Assembly (NCBI RefSeq): GCF_004331645.1
Contig: NZ_SJSK01000005.1
Location: 310,001 to 374,000, forward strand
From: Pedobacter frigiditerrae
GTDB taxonomy: Bacteria > Bacteroidota > Bacteroidia > Sphingobacteriales > Sphingobacteriaceae
Length of the DNA stretch: 64,000 bases
Direction of reading: 5' to 3'
Made by a program: the position numbers and the translations under genes. The notes beneath the pieces were generated by a model that worked only from the letters and a program-made list of their open reading frames with translations, was not told where the DNA came from and searched no databases. Positions 6,386 to 14,913 of the stretch are shown here, piece after piece. The first letter of the stretch is position 1, and each line of letters opens with the position of its first letter.

Positions 6386-8950
6386 ATGAAAAAATCCTTT
6401 AGATTAATATTATTGCTGGGCATTTCCCTGTTTCCCATTGCTGACGCTTTTAGCCAAAAGCAGGATTACCTAACTTTTCCTTTTTCGCAGTTTGCCATAC
6501 GTAACGACTGGGATCCTCCAATGGTGTGGAAATACAGGCCTTTTAATGACATTGTTGAAACCGAAACCATTATTGCCCCGCCGGCGATGAACGAAGATTG
6601 GAATGCTTGGTATAAGAAAATGAAAGCCTACCAAACGCACCTTCGCGGTCACTTAAATGATACCTCCTCTATTTATCTGGAGCTAAAGATTAAAAACAAT
6701 ACCAAGGTTAGGCTACATTACAAACGAGTGCTTACTAAAATGCGCTTAAAACCAAACGACAAAATCAGGTTTGAAGGTTTGGCAAAAAATGAAAAGGGAC
6801 GGTCGCAATTTTCTGTGGGTTTAATTTTTGTAAAAAAGGGACAGGAACTAAGCCATGCCATTGTTAAAGCACCTATAGTTGATTCTGTATCCATAACACA
6901 AAAATTGACCTCCCTACACAGCGAATTTAAAATTCCAGATTTTGATACTAAAAATTTAGTGGTACAGCCCGTTGTATATTTTAGCAGCACAGATACCGGT
7001 ACCGTGAAGATTGAGGTGATGAACCTTAAATTAACTATTCCCTCCAGTCCTGAAAATTTGAAGGTATACAATGAGATGCGCCCTTCGTTTTATCCCCAAA
7101 ACATTGGTGTGGACAAACAGATCTACAATCGCCCAGAAATGCAATGGACAAAAACCAATTTCATTTCTGGATTTGCCTATTTATGGGATAAAGATTTCTG
7201 GGATGCTGATAAAAAGGTCTTTACTACCCAAAAATATTGCGATAAGATGAAGCGTGAGTTTGGCGGATTCCAGTCGGTTCTAATCTGGATAGGTTATCCA
7301 AATATTGGTGTCGATGATAAAAATATCTGGGAAACCATAGACGCCATTCCTGGGGGGATCAAAGGCTTACGCGATGCCATATCAGTGTTTCATCAAAACA
7401 ACGTCAAGGTATATTTCCCATATATGCCATGGGAAATAGATACACGCCGCTCCCCCATACCCGATGATAAACATTGGACACAAGTACTCAAGAGTACAGA
7501 TGCTGATGGTTTGTTTTTTGATACCTGGTTTGATGGCGATAACTTTCAAAAGGAGCTTGACAAAAGCAAAAGAGGATTAAGCATCGGCACCGAACATCAC
7601 CCAACACTTCAAAACATACAGGGCTACAATGCCATAACAACATCTTGGGGGCAAACACTATCGCGTTATAACAATAATGGGATTTCGCGGGTTAAGTGGC
7701 TAATCCCAGAACACTTGCAATGGATCATACAACGGTGGGAACATAGCCGGCAGAACAATATGGCTTACAGTTGGATTAATGGACAGGGCATCTTGGTTTG
7801 GGAAAACGTGTTCGGGCATGTAAATACCTGGAACGCCATTGACCGTCAAACCTTGCGTAAAATAAATGCTATTTACAAGCAGTTTGGATACCTGTACACA
7901 TCAGATTCCTGGAAACCATATTTACCAAGCGGGAACGCACACATCCATCTTTCATCATGGGAAAACAGCAAAGCCCGTATATGGAACATCGCCACCGATA
8001 AGGAACATGCGGCAGGGAAATTTGATTTGCCCGTAGCGGATAAAACGATGACTTATTACAATTTATGGACGGGCGAGAAGCTAAGCGTAAATAAAAATAC
8101 CGTAACTATTCCACTCGACAGGTTTTCATGTATACTGGGGCTCAAAACCAAACCCACCGCTGCAATAGTAAACTTATTAAACCTCAACAAAAGGGAAACA
8201 GCAACTCCTCTACCAGCCGTTGACAAACATACACAGTTTACGCTCACCACTGCAGCCAAGCCAGCTCCAAAAATGATGGCTTCTATGGTACCCTTACCGC
8301 CAAACCTATTGACAGTGAAGGCAGGGAATTATACCCTAGTGACCGAACATGTCAAACGCGAATCCGATTGTTACCCGGATAGTGGCGCCAGTAGTAATTA
8401 CGAAAACAAGGTAGAAAATGGAATGATCGTCCATAAAACCAATGTTGCCATCCCAACCTTTCAAATCATGTCAAAAGCCGTAACAAACGTCCAATTTACT
8501 GAGTTTGTAAAGGCTGTTAAATATATTCCGCAGGATACTGTCAATTATTTGAAACATTGGAATGGCACAGTTTGCCCCGATTCTTTGCTAAATAAACCCG
8601 TTGTAAACATTACGCTTGAGGATGCACGAGCTTACGCCCGCTGGGCCGGGATGCGTTTGCCTACCGAATGGGAATGGCAGGTAGCTGCGCAGGAACATAA
8701 AAAGGATTTTATTTTTAATGAAGTATTTGAATGGAATGAAAGCGAACGATTTGATGGGCATAATACGTTCGTGACGCTTCGTGGCGGTTGTAAATACTGG
8801 ACTCTACAAACCTCACGCTGGTATTTTCCCGGCACCCCAAATCAGAAACCCGCAGGCGGACCGCAACCTTATAATTCACACAGTATCTATTTTTTAATGC
8901 AAACTGGCTTCGATAGGGCCAGTACGATCGGCTTTAGATGTGTAAAGTAG
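6386..8950 (+). CDS. Secreted glycosidase-like protein fused to a C-terminal FGE-sulfatase (SUMF1) fold
   Basis: The 854-aa product begins with a signal peptide (about 1-24, ending DAFS). The N-terminal half (about 30-620) looks like a beta-sandwich followed by a TIM-barrel glycoside hydrolase: 'WTKTNFISGFAYLWDKDFW', 'NNVKVYFPYMPWEIDTRR', 'DADGLFFDTWFDGD' near 373-385 and a C-terminal 'NLWTGEKLSV' sandwich. I cannot assign a GH family. The C-terminal 200 residues match the formylglycine-generating-enzyme fold ('KAVTNVQFTEFVKAVKYIPQD', 'ITLEDARAYARWAGMRLPTEWEWQVAA', 'LRGGCKYW', 'TIGFRCVK'). The paired active-site cysteines of true FGE are not both present; only Cys802 stands in the RGG motif. 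No sulfatase gene is in the window. The domain probably binds carbohydrate or has a structural role. It ends the plus-strand cluster. Confidence 0.75.
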   Translation: MKKSFRLILLLGISLFPIADAFSQKQDYLTFPFSQFAIRNDWDPPMVWKYRPFNDIVETETIIAPPAMNEDWNAWYKKMKAYQTHLRGHLNDTSSIYLELKIKNNTKVRLHYKRVLTKMRLKPNDKIRFEGLAKNEKGRSQFSVGLIFVKKGQELSHAIVKAPIVDSVSITQKLTSLHSEFKIPDFDTKNLVVQPVVYFSSTDTGTVKIEVMNLKLTIPSSPENLKVYNEMRPSFYPQNIGVDKQIYNRPEMQWTKTNFISGFAYLWDKDFWDADKKVFTTQKYCDKMKREFGGFQSVLIWIGYPNIGVDDKNIWETIDAIPGGIKGLRDAISVFHQNNVKVYFPYMPWEIDTRRSPIPDDKHWTQVLKSTDADGLFFDTWFDGDNFQKELDKSKRGLSIGTEHHPTLQNIQGYNAITTSWGQTLSRYNNNGISRVKWLIPEHLQWIIQRWEHSRQNNMAYSWINGQGILVWENVFGHVNTWNAIDRQTLRKINAIYKQFGYLYTSDSWKPYLPSGNAHIHLSSWENSKARIWNIATDKEHAAGKFDLPVADKTMTYYNLWTGEKLSVNKNTVTIPLDRFSCILGLKTKPTAAIVNLLNLNKRETATPLPAVDKHTQFTLTTAAKPAPKMMASMVPLPPNLLTVKAGNYTLVTEHVKRESDCYPDSGASSNYENKVENGMIVHKTNVAIPTFQIMSKAVTNVQFTEFVKAVKYIPQDTVNYLKHWNGTVCPDSLLNKPVVNITLEDARAYARWAGMRLPTEWEWQVAAQEHKKDFIFNEVFEWNESERFDGHNTFVTLRGGCKYWTLQTSRWYFPGTPNQKPAGGPQPYNSHSIYFLMQTGFDRASTIGFRCVK

Positions 8951-9542
8951 ACCTGTTATATTAAACCCATTAATCCATATCGTTAATTTTAAATTAGTTG
9001 AAGGGAAACCTGCATAAGTTATGCAGGTTTTTTCACTTATGGTGCCTGGGCACTTTAGCTATCAGCGAAGCGATTATCTTTGTAAACCCACGATATGAGG
9101 AGTTGAAGCCTGAATAACCCTACTCAAATATAATTTCAGTTGCCATCAATTGCATAGCCTTTAGTTACCTTTTCAATCTGCTGATAGCTGAATTAATACG
9201 ATACCCAACACAGGATACAAACTGTCCAAAACATGCTTTGAACATCCACCGTCATAACGCAACCCTCTGGTCTAAAACTCCATAAAGGTATTTATTCAAT
9301 GAGCTATTTCTTTAGCCAACTAAAAACATCGGAACATATAGCTGGATTTTTTTAATAAGAGAAATAGCTAACTTCCTAAAACACTCCTACTAATAAATTG
9401 AGTGCTTTTATGTTTGTCAGATGTGCATTGCCAAATTATAAAATCACATGACAACATATTTGTTGAGTATGTACACCATTGCTTCACTTGCTGGGTCTAT
9501 AAGTATAATAAGCAATTAACCAATTATAAACCAGTCAATTAA
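8951..9542. other. 592-bp intergenic region
   Basis: Apart from the terminator at 9008-9033, I find no credible gene. Short frames on both strands are broken by stops and match nothing I recognise. TATCTTTG at 9075-9082 fits the -7 consensus, but I see no -33 partner or start codon at a normal distance. A 9-bp match to the right half of the GntR palindrome (TATAATAAG at 9504-9512) lies about 30 bp before the lipoprotein gene and could be chance. Confidence 0.5.
9008..9033 (+). terminator. Rho-independent terminator after the plus-strand cluster
   Basis: ACCTGCATAA pairs perfectly with TTATGCAGGT, with only one base between the arms, so the working loop will open a few pairs. The 3' arm runs straight into a tract of six T. 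It lies 58 bp after the stop codon of the FGE-fusion gene and should end transcription of the isomerase-to-fusion cluster. Confidence 0.85.
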
Positions 9543-10712
9543 ATGAAAATGAAATTCTTTTTTAGCAGCATTCGTGCTGCCCTATTGCCAGTTGTGCTCT
9601 TAAGTGCATGTGCAAAAAATCCCGATTCCGAAGTAATGAAAAATCCTGCTGTTGGAACAAGCAGTACATCTTCCACCAATTTTGCCGCCCTTGCGGGCAC
9701 GCCCTACCTGGTGTTTCGATCAGGTTTTGAGCCTGGCACAGGTAATACCATCGATTACCCTCGAATGACCGGAGGCAGTCATACCGGCCTTGGAGAGGAT
9801 ATTCAAGGCTTTACCACTAACTTCTCCTACAGTAAATGGGTAAACGACCTTGAAACATTACAACCATCAAAATATAAACTCTTTAGAATGAACTATGAAG
9901 GTGGAACCTATACAGATAGAAGGGCGGAAATCATTGCCAACCCAGTAAAAAATGTGAATAGCAACAACAGCAATACGGTACTCAGATTCCGCCTTACCAA
10001 CGCTACCATTCCTGAAGGTAGTTATATGAAAGGGCGTGTTGCAGCAGAACTATTCTCCCAATCACTCGCACCTGGTGCCACGACCGCAGATAAAGCCGTA
10101 GCTTCAAATGTTACCGAATATTATCAAAAAGTCAAGTTTTACCTTCCAACTGATTTTAATCTACTCCAATCTTCAACATTTCCGGTACCGTATTCAGGCG
10201 ATTGGTTGTTGCTATGGGAATTTAGAAATCATATCCCTACCACCACAGGGAAAGACTCCCGAGTAGCTATATATGTTACACGTGCTAATAATGCGAGTAC
10301 GACGAAGTTCCACTTTATCATGACCTGTGATGAAATGGGCGTAGGTGGGCCACCCGTAAACATCTGGAAAGATGAGAATTTTAATTACACGATCAACTCT
10401 GGCAGATGGCTGGAAGCGGAAATCTATCTAAAACAAGGAGTTGGAAGTGCAGGTAGAAATTACTTTGCGATGCGCAACGTCAATGCGAATGATACCGGCA
10501 CGTGGTATAAATTGACGGATAAATATGCTACTAACATCCACCATAATAATACAAACCCTCAGGGCTGGAACGGATGGAACCCGATGAAGGTATATTGCAG
10601 TGCCCCTGTTCTTACTCCATTTCAAAATGCTGGGAAGTCATTTGTAATGTATTGGGATGATCTTGAAATTCGAGAAAACCAGCTTCCTACACCTGGTGCA
10701 ATAGCACCTTAA
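9543..10712 (+). CDS. Secreted lipoprotein, possible jelly-roll polysaccharide lyase
   Basis: The 389-aa protein has a lipoprotein signal with the lipobox L-S-A-C at about residues 21-24. The rest looks all-beta: 'YLVFRSGFEPGT', 'VLRFRLTNATIPEGSYMKGRVAAEL', 'EYYQKVKFYLPTDF', 'WLLLWEFRNH', 'GRWLEAEIYLKQG' and a final 'SFVMYWDDLEIREN'. That order resembles the concanavalin-A-like jelly roll of several polysaccharide lyase families, whose last strand often has a W-D-D-L-E pattern. I cannot name a family or catalytic residues. It stands alone, 592 bp after the previous gene and convergent with the next operon. It could equally be a carbohydrate-binding surface lipoprotein. Confidence 0.6.
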   Translation: MKMKFFFSSIRAALLPVVLLSACAKNPDSEVMKNPAVGTSSTSSTNFAALAGTPYLVFRSGFEPGTGNTIDYPRMTGGSHTGLGEDIQGFTTNFSYSKWVNDLETLQPSKYKLFRMNYEGGTYTDRRAEIIANPVKNVNSNNSNTVLRFRLTNATIPEGSYMKGRVAAELFSQSLAPGATTADKAVASNVTEYYQKVKFYLPTDFNLLQSSTFPVPYSGDWLLLWEFRNHIPTTTGKDSRVAIYVTRANNASTTKFHFIMTCDEMGVGGPPVNIWKDENFNYTINSGRWLEAEIYLKQGVGSAGRNYFAMRNVNANDTGTWYKLTDKYATNIHHNNTNPQGWNGWNPMKVYCSAPVLTPFQNAGKSFVMYWDDLEIRENQLPTPGAIAP

Positions 10713-10781
10713 CCAATTTAGAATTGAAAGTTATTGTATCTGGTATCAGATATAACAATTATATTAAAACATTAGGTGACA

Positions 10782-10822
10782 GCCATCCCCCTTTAATAGG
10801 TTTTTCCAATTTGGGGGATGGC
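10782..10822. terminator. Strong hairpin between convergent genes
   Basis: GCCATCCCCC at 10782-10791 pairs perfectly with GGGGGATGGC at 10813-10822 across a 21-base loop. It lies between the 3' ends of the lipoprotein gene (10712) and the minus-strand operon (10943), where a shared terminator is expected. No T tract follows on either strand, so intrinsic termination would be weak. It could instead protect mRNA ends. Confidence 0.45.
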
Positions 10823-10942
10823 AATAACCCCAACAATAACTTAATGCAGCAATGCTCGTGACGGGTCGGTTCAGATAAATTATTACCAAATCTTCGATAA
10901 CCCCATCAATGATGTCAATGATCCAATAGTGAATTCATACCC

Positions 10943-11650
10943 TTAATTCAGTTGTATGCCAAACAACATTCCAATCCAGGGCTTACCCTGATAGATCCAG
11001 TTACCCCTGTTTTTATCCATCAATAAATCCGAACCAATGGCCAGCCCAAAGTTAAAGCGCTTGGCATCATAAATACCTGCAAGACCACCCTGTATCACAA
11101 AGCCATCATATTCATAATCAACAGTGTTTTGAAGAACAAAAGGATTCATGGTCACTGAGCCCACCCCAAGAAATGCACCAAATCCATACCCATGGCCAGT
11201 CAGCCTTAACTTGCCATTGTCTTTTGCCACCGTATAGATATCGTTTCTCTGACCCAAATATAACGCCCCATTAAAAGTTGCATTCATTTGCTGGGGAAAG
11301 CCCTCTACCGAAGGCCTGATCTTGAAGGGAATGGTAATCACGTCAAGGTCGAGGACAGTCCTTGTCAATCTCACCTTTTCTGAATCCTTGATCTCATTTA
11401 CACTTAGGGGTGACAAAGATCCCGCATCCCGCAGGTAAAAGAGATTTTCATCCTGGGCGGACAACACCTGTAGGCGCTTGCCAGTAATGGCAGGCTTGTC
11501 AATAACCGGATTGATACTGCCATAGTCTTTAGCTGTCATGCTGTAAACTCCTTCAGGGAGCTGTTCAACTCGGTGCAGGGTATTACAGGAAGCTAAAATC
11601 ACCACCAAAGCAGCTATCACTAAAATGCTCCTTACTTCTTTTCTTATCAT
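10943..11650 (-). CDS. Hypothetical lipoprotein, possible small outer-membrane barrel
   Basis: I do not recognise this 235-aa protein. The N-terminus 'LVVILASCNTLHRVEQLPEGVYSM' holds a lipobox with the cysteine near residue 22. The C-terminal half alternates aromatic and small residues ('GHGYGFGAFLGVGSVTMNPF', 'YEYDGFVIQGGLAGIYDAKRFNFGLAIGSDLLMD', 'GKPWIGMLFGIQLN'), as in transmembrane or membrane-anchored beta strands. It is 44 bp downstream of the cytochrome c peroxidase on the same strand and is probably the last gene of the sigma/FecR/SusCD operon. The DNA looks more GC-rich than the SusCD genes, so it may have a separate origin. Confidence 0.6.
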   Translation of the reverse strand: MIRKEVRSILVIAALVVILASCNTLHRVEQLPEGVYSMTAKDYGSINPVIDKPAITGKRLQVLSAQDENLFYLRDAGSLSPLSVNEIKDSEKVRLTRTVLDLDVITIPFKIRPSVEGFPQQMNATFNGALYLGQRNDIYTVAKDNGKLRLTGHGYGFGAFLGVGSVTMNPFVLQNTVDYEYDGFVIQGGLAGIYDAKRFNFGLAIGSDLLMDKNRGNWIYQGKPWIGMLFGIQLN

Positions 11651-11694
11651 TTATTAAAATATAGTGGAAAACCCCGAGGATTCTCCACCATGTG

Positions 11695-12825
11695 TTATTT
11701 TGGCAAGACCGGGGGATTGATCTTGTTAACCATCGTACTTATTGATTTCAGGAATGCTTCCAGCTGTTGTTGCTCTTCAAGCGTTAAATTTAACTTTCTC
11801 AGCATGGCAGATTTTGGGGCCTTCAATGAATCCGCCACCTTCAGGCTCCTCTGGGCAGCAATCGGGTTCCCTAGGTTGTAAAACTCAATCACATCCTTGA
11901 TCGACGGGAAATTACCATGGTGCATCCAGGGCCCGGTAATATTGGTTTCCCTCAATGAAGGTGTCCTCATCTTGCCAACATCCCTTAAATCCTTGGTCAC
12001 GTTATAAAGTCCCAGGTCCTCAAACCTAGAGCCCAAAAGGGCCTGTCCATCATTATGGAACCTGTTATCGCTGAACAGGGGTGTATTGTGGCAATTGATA
12101 CACCTGGCCTTGGTACGAAACAGGTGCAAACCAACAACCTCTTCATCTTTTAAGGCTTTGGGGTTGCCCTTCACAAAAGAATCAAAACGGCTATTTGTAC
12201 TTACAATGCTTCTTTCAAAGGTCGCTATCGCCTTTTGTATTTTATCTAGGTTAATTTCCTCGCTACCAAAAGCTAGTTTAAACAATGGTTTATATCCCTC
12301 AACCTGGTTTACGTTTTTAACCATTTCTTTGAGGTCCATGTTCATTTCCACATGGTCTGCTACTGGGAAACCCGATTGATGTTCAAGACTGTTCGCCCTG
12401 CCATCCCAAAAGAACTTTTTGTAAAATGCGGTATTGATAATGGTCATCGCATTGCGTTTTCCATTTTGACGATCGTGTCCATAAGCCACACGTTTACCAT
12501 CTCCCCAACCTAATTCTGGATCATGGCAAGATGCACAAGCAATTTGTTTTGAGGATGATAACCTTGGGTCGAAGAACAACGTCCTTCCGAGTTTCTGTTT
12601 TTCTTCAGAAAATGGGTTATCTTTTGGATAGGTAGGTCTTCCTAAATAACCAATATCGCTAAATCCCTTTTTAGCTTCTTGATCTAAATCTGGTTTTGGC
12701 CACTTTGCTGGGTCGCCACTGTAAAGCTCACGCAACTCTGCAATGGTATATTCTTTTTCTTGCAAAAATGCAGAGCCAATTAAAAACACTGCTATAACTG
12801 AAAATATAACTATAAATCTTTTCAT
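11695..12825 (-). CDS. Di-heme cytochrome c peroxidase (MauG/CcpA superfamily)
   Basis: The 376-aa protein has a signal peptide or anchor (about 1-20) and two heme-c sites: Cys97-x-x-Cys100-His101 in 'CASCHD' and Cys242-x-x-Cys245-His246 in 'CINCHN'. Spacing and conserved segments ('LGRTLFFDPRLS', 'GKRNAMTIINTAFYKKFFWDGRANSLEHQ', 'KMRTPSLRE', 'GPWMHHGNFPSIKDVIEFYN') match bacterial di-heme peroxidases. Met286 in KMRTPSLRE is a candidate axial ligand of the high-potential heme. It would reduce H2O2, or oxidise a partner as MauG does, in the periplasm. It follows SusC, SusD and a lipoprotein with only 5 bp between genes, an unusual partner for a TonB uptake system. Codon use seems to change toward the 3' end (more AGG arginines and CCC/CCG prolines). 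Confidence 0.92.
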   Translation of the reverse strand: MKRFIVIFSVIAVFLIGSAFLQEKEYTIAELRELYSGDPAKWPKPDLDQEAKKGFSDIGYLGRPTYPKDNPFSEEKQKLGRTLFFDPRLSSSKQIACASCHDPELGWGDGKRVAYGHDRQNGKRNAMTIINTAFYKKFFWDGRANSLEHQSGFPVADHVEMNMDLKEMVKNVNQVEGYKPLFKLAFGSEEINLDKIQKAIATFERSIVSTNSRFDSFVKGNPKALKDEEVVGLHLFRTKARCINCHNTPLFSDNRFHNDGQALLGSRFEDLGLYNVTKDLRDVGKMRTPSLRETNITGPWMHHGNFPSIKDVIEFYNLGNPIAAQRSLKVADSLKAPKSAMLRKLNLTLEEQQQLEAFLKSISTMVNKINPPVLPK

Positions 12826-12830
12826 GGCTA

Positions 12831-13445
12831 TTAATTTAAAACAAGTGCAACTGGGCTTATTTTGTATTTAATTGTTTGTGATGTTCCGCCAATGGCTGTT
12901 TCATTAAACTTAACTTCTAAATCTATCACCTTTGTATTCTCATCATAAGTACCTGAACCACTAATACCGATCTTGAATGTTGTTAAATTTGCCCTTGTTA
13001 AAGTAACATCTTGTACAACAACCTTAACAATTCCTGTTTTGGCGCCTACAAAGTCTGGAAAGAACTGTAATACTTTATCGGCATTTATTTTTACTGTTTT
13101 GATGTTCGTCGTACCTGTTTCAGCAGTATATAATTTAACCATATCAAACATAGATGTCCCGCTATCTGCAACTGCAGCATTTGTAAAGCCCAATGCCGTT
13201 GGATCTGAAGCAGGAATTGTAGAGAAATGACTAAGGATCCTAGCTGTCCACTTACTACTTGTTGGATCATAACGATAAACAAAAGGCTGATAGAATTGTA
13301 CATTTTGATGAAATGTAGCTATTGCCGATATTGATGGCGTTGAAACTGGCTGATCTGGATATAAGTCTGCTTTAGCTGTTGGCTCGTCTTTTTTACATCC
13401 TACAAATAATATTGTAGCTAAAAGGATGGTGAATAGTTTTTTCAT
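12831..13445 (-). CDS. Hypothetical lipoprotein of the SusCD/peroxidase operon
   Basis: The 204-aa product has a lipoprotein signal (lipobox F-V-G-C, Cys at 17, followed by KKDE). The mature part is predicted to be beta-rich, with no cysteine or other obvious metal-binding motif after the lipobox. It contains 'KVINLEVKF'-like strands near the C-terminus and ends 'YKISPVALVLN'. I do not recognise the family. It lies between SusD (5 bp gap) and the cytochrome c peroxidase (5 bp gap), so it is surely part of the same transcript. It probably works on the cell surface or in the periplasm with SusD, perhaps as an accessory ligand-binding lipoprotein. Confidence 0.75.
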   Translation of the reverse strand: MKKLFTILLATILFVGCKKDEPTAKADLYPDQPVSTPSISAIATFHQNVQFYQPFVYRYDPTSSKWTARILSHFSTIPASDPTALGFTNAAVADSGTSMFDMVKLYTAETGTTNIKTVKINADKVLQFFPDFVGAKTGIVKVVVQDVTLTRANLTTFKIGISGSGTYDENTKVIDLEVKFNETAIGGTSQTIKYKISPVALVLN

Positions 13446-13450
13446 TTTAA

Positions 13451-14893
13451 TTATTTGATATAACCAGGGTTTTGTGTCATATTTCTATTGGCGTTAACTG
13501 TATTTGCAGGAAGCGGCATAATTAATTTATCATCGTTAGTGTTAAGATTTTTAGTTACAGCGGTAACATCTACCCTAACAACATTCTTCTTTTTTCTTAA
13601 CAAATCAAATAGCAAACTACCTTCAAACGCTAATTCCTTTCTTCTTTCTATAAGGATGGCATCAATTAAATCAGTTTTTACTGTTAAATTCAAAGTGCTA
13701 GCACTAGCATCACCACGTTTCCTTATTAAATTTAAATCTGCATTAGCTGTAGTAAAATCTGGAGTAGCTTTTTCAGCAGCAGCTTCTGCTCTTATTAAAT
13801 GTAATTCTGATAGCCTTAATAATTTAATTGGTGTTGCCAATGGACCGCCAGCCGCGTACTTTTTAGTGAATAGATAATTTATGCCGCTTATTGCTACCGT
13901 ATTAAACATCGAGGTATTTCTACGCACATCAGTATCACTGTATAAACCTAAAAGATCATTGGTTGCGGCAAACATCCTATAGCCAGAAGTATTATTAAAA
14001 TCATAATAACCACCTAAACCAGTTGAATTAAAAGAGGTTTCTAAGGCCAGCTCAAAAATTGATTCTGATGATGGAACGCGACCTGTCCAACTGGCTACAT
14101 AATTAGCATTTGTTAATAAAGTGTATTCATTGCTCTTGATCAAGTTATCTGATAAAGTAAAGGCTGCATCCCAATTGTTTTGGTTTAAGTAAACCTTGGC
14201 TAATAATGCAGTTGCAGACGATTTTGTAAAGTAGTTTTGTTTGTAACCTCCTTTTAAAATTCCCGTATTTGTATTATCGAAAGCTGTAATTGCATCATTT
14301 AAATCGGCAACAATTGCTTGATAAGTTTGTGCAACAGTAACCCTAACTGGCGATGGATCTGCAAACAACTGTGGTTGTAGAATAATGGCAATTCCGGGAT
14401 GAGAAGCATTAGCGGTAAAGTTGAACGGTCTTGCAAAAATTCTAACCAAATCAAAGTGGATCAATGCCCTGATACACTTCGCTTCGGCAATTACCTTTGC
14501 TTTTTCTACACTAGAACCCTCTGCAGTTGGTGTATATTTAATGATGTTGTTTACATTATTTAACTCACTGTACAAAAACGAATAGGTGTCGTTCATTGAA
14601 GATTCTTGTGCATTTTGAGCAGCATTGTACACATCCTCTAAACGAAGGTTAGTGGTTTTACTGAACTTAATATTGCCTCCCAAAATATCCGCATAAACCA
14701 TTAAATTTCTTTGATAGTGGCTTTCTTCTAATAAATTGTGGTATGCACCGGCCAATGCCGTTTTTGAACCAGAAACATCCTTAAATAAATCTTCCAAGGA
14801 TATCTTATCAGTTGGTTCTTTATCCAATAGCTTTTCGCAGGATGATATAGTGATTGCGAATAGGGAAAGTAATATGATATAATATTTTTTCAT
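13451..14893 (-). CDS. susD: SusD/RagB-family nutrient-binding outer-membrane lipoprotein
   Basis: The 480-aa length and sequence fit SusD/RagB: a lipobox S-S-C at 17-19, then 'EKLLDKEPTDKISLEDLFKD', 'SGSKTALAGAYHNL' and 'AKCIRALIHFDLVRIFARPF', the typical TPR helix. The C-terminal part has 'LLRLSELHLIRAEAAAEK', 'ANADLNLIRKRGDAS', 'ILIERRKELAFEGSLLFDLLRKKK' and ends 'NMTQNPGYIK'. SusD proteins cap the SusC channel and capture ligand. The gene follows SusC by 20 bp. The ligand need not be a glycan; the sigma/FecR control and the peroxidase neighbour leave a metal, heme or peptide ligand open. Confidence 0.95.
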   Translation of the reverse strand: MKKYYIILLSLFAITISSCEKLLDKEPTDKISLEDLFKDVSGSKTALAGAYHNLLEESHYQRNLMVYADILGGNIKFSKTTNLRLEDVYNAAQNAQESSMNDTYSFLYSELNNVNNIIKYTPTAEGSSVEKAKVIAEAKCIRALIHFDLVRIFARPFNFTANASHPGIAIILQPQLFADPSPVRVTVAQTYQAIVADLNDAITAFDNTNTGILKGGYKQNYFTKSSATALLAKVYLNQNNWDAAFTLSDNLIKSNEYTLLTNANYVASWTGRVPSSESIFELALETSFNSTGLGGYYDFNNTSGYRMFAATNDLLGLYSDTDVRRNTSMFNTVAISGINYLFTKKYAAGGPLATPIKLLRLSELHLIRAEAAAEKATPDFTTANADLNLIRKRGDASASTLNLTVKTDLIDAILIERRKELAFEGSLLFDLLRKKKNVVRVDVTAVTKNLNTNDDKLIMPLPANTVNANRNMTQNPGYIK

Positions 14894-14913
14894 CGTTTTA
14901 TAATTTGATTTAT

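Noticed and set aside
6386..8950. Sulfatase-activating enzyme
   Set aside because: The catalytic cysteine pair is incomplete, the domain is fused to a secreted glycosidase-like protein, and no sulfatase gene is in the window.
9071..9340. Possible decayed gene or insertion-sequence remnant in the 592-bp gap
   Set aside because: Both strands are broken by stops and no transposase motif, inverted terminal repeat or target duplication could be seen.
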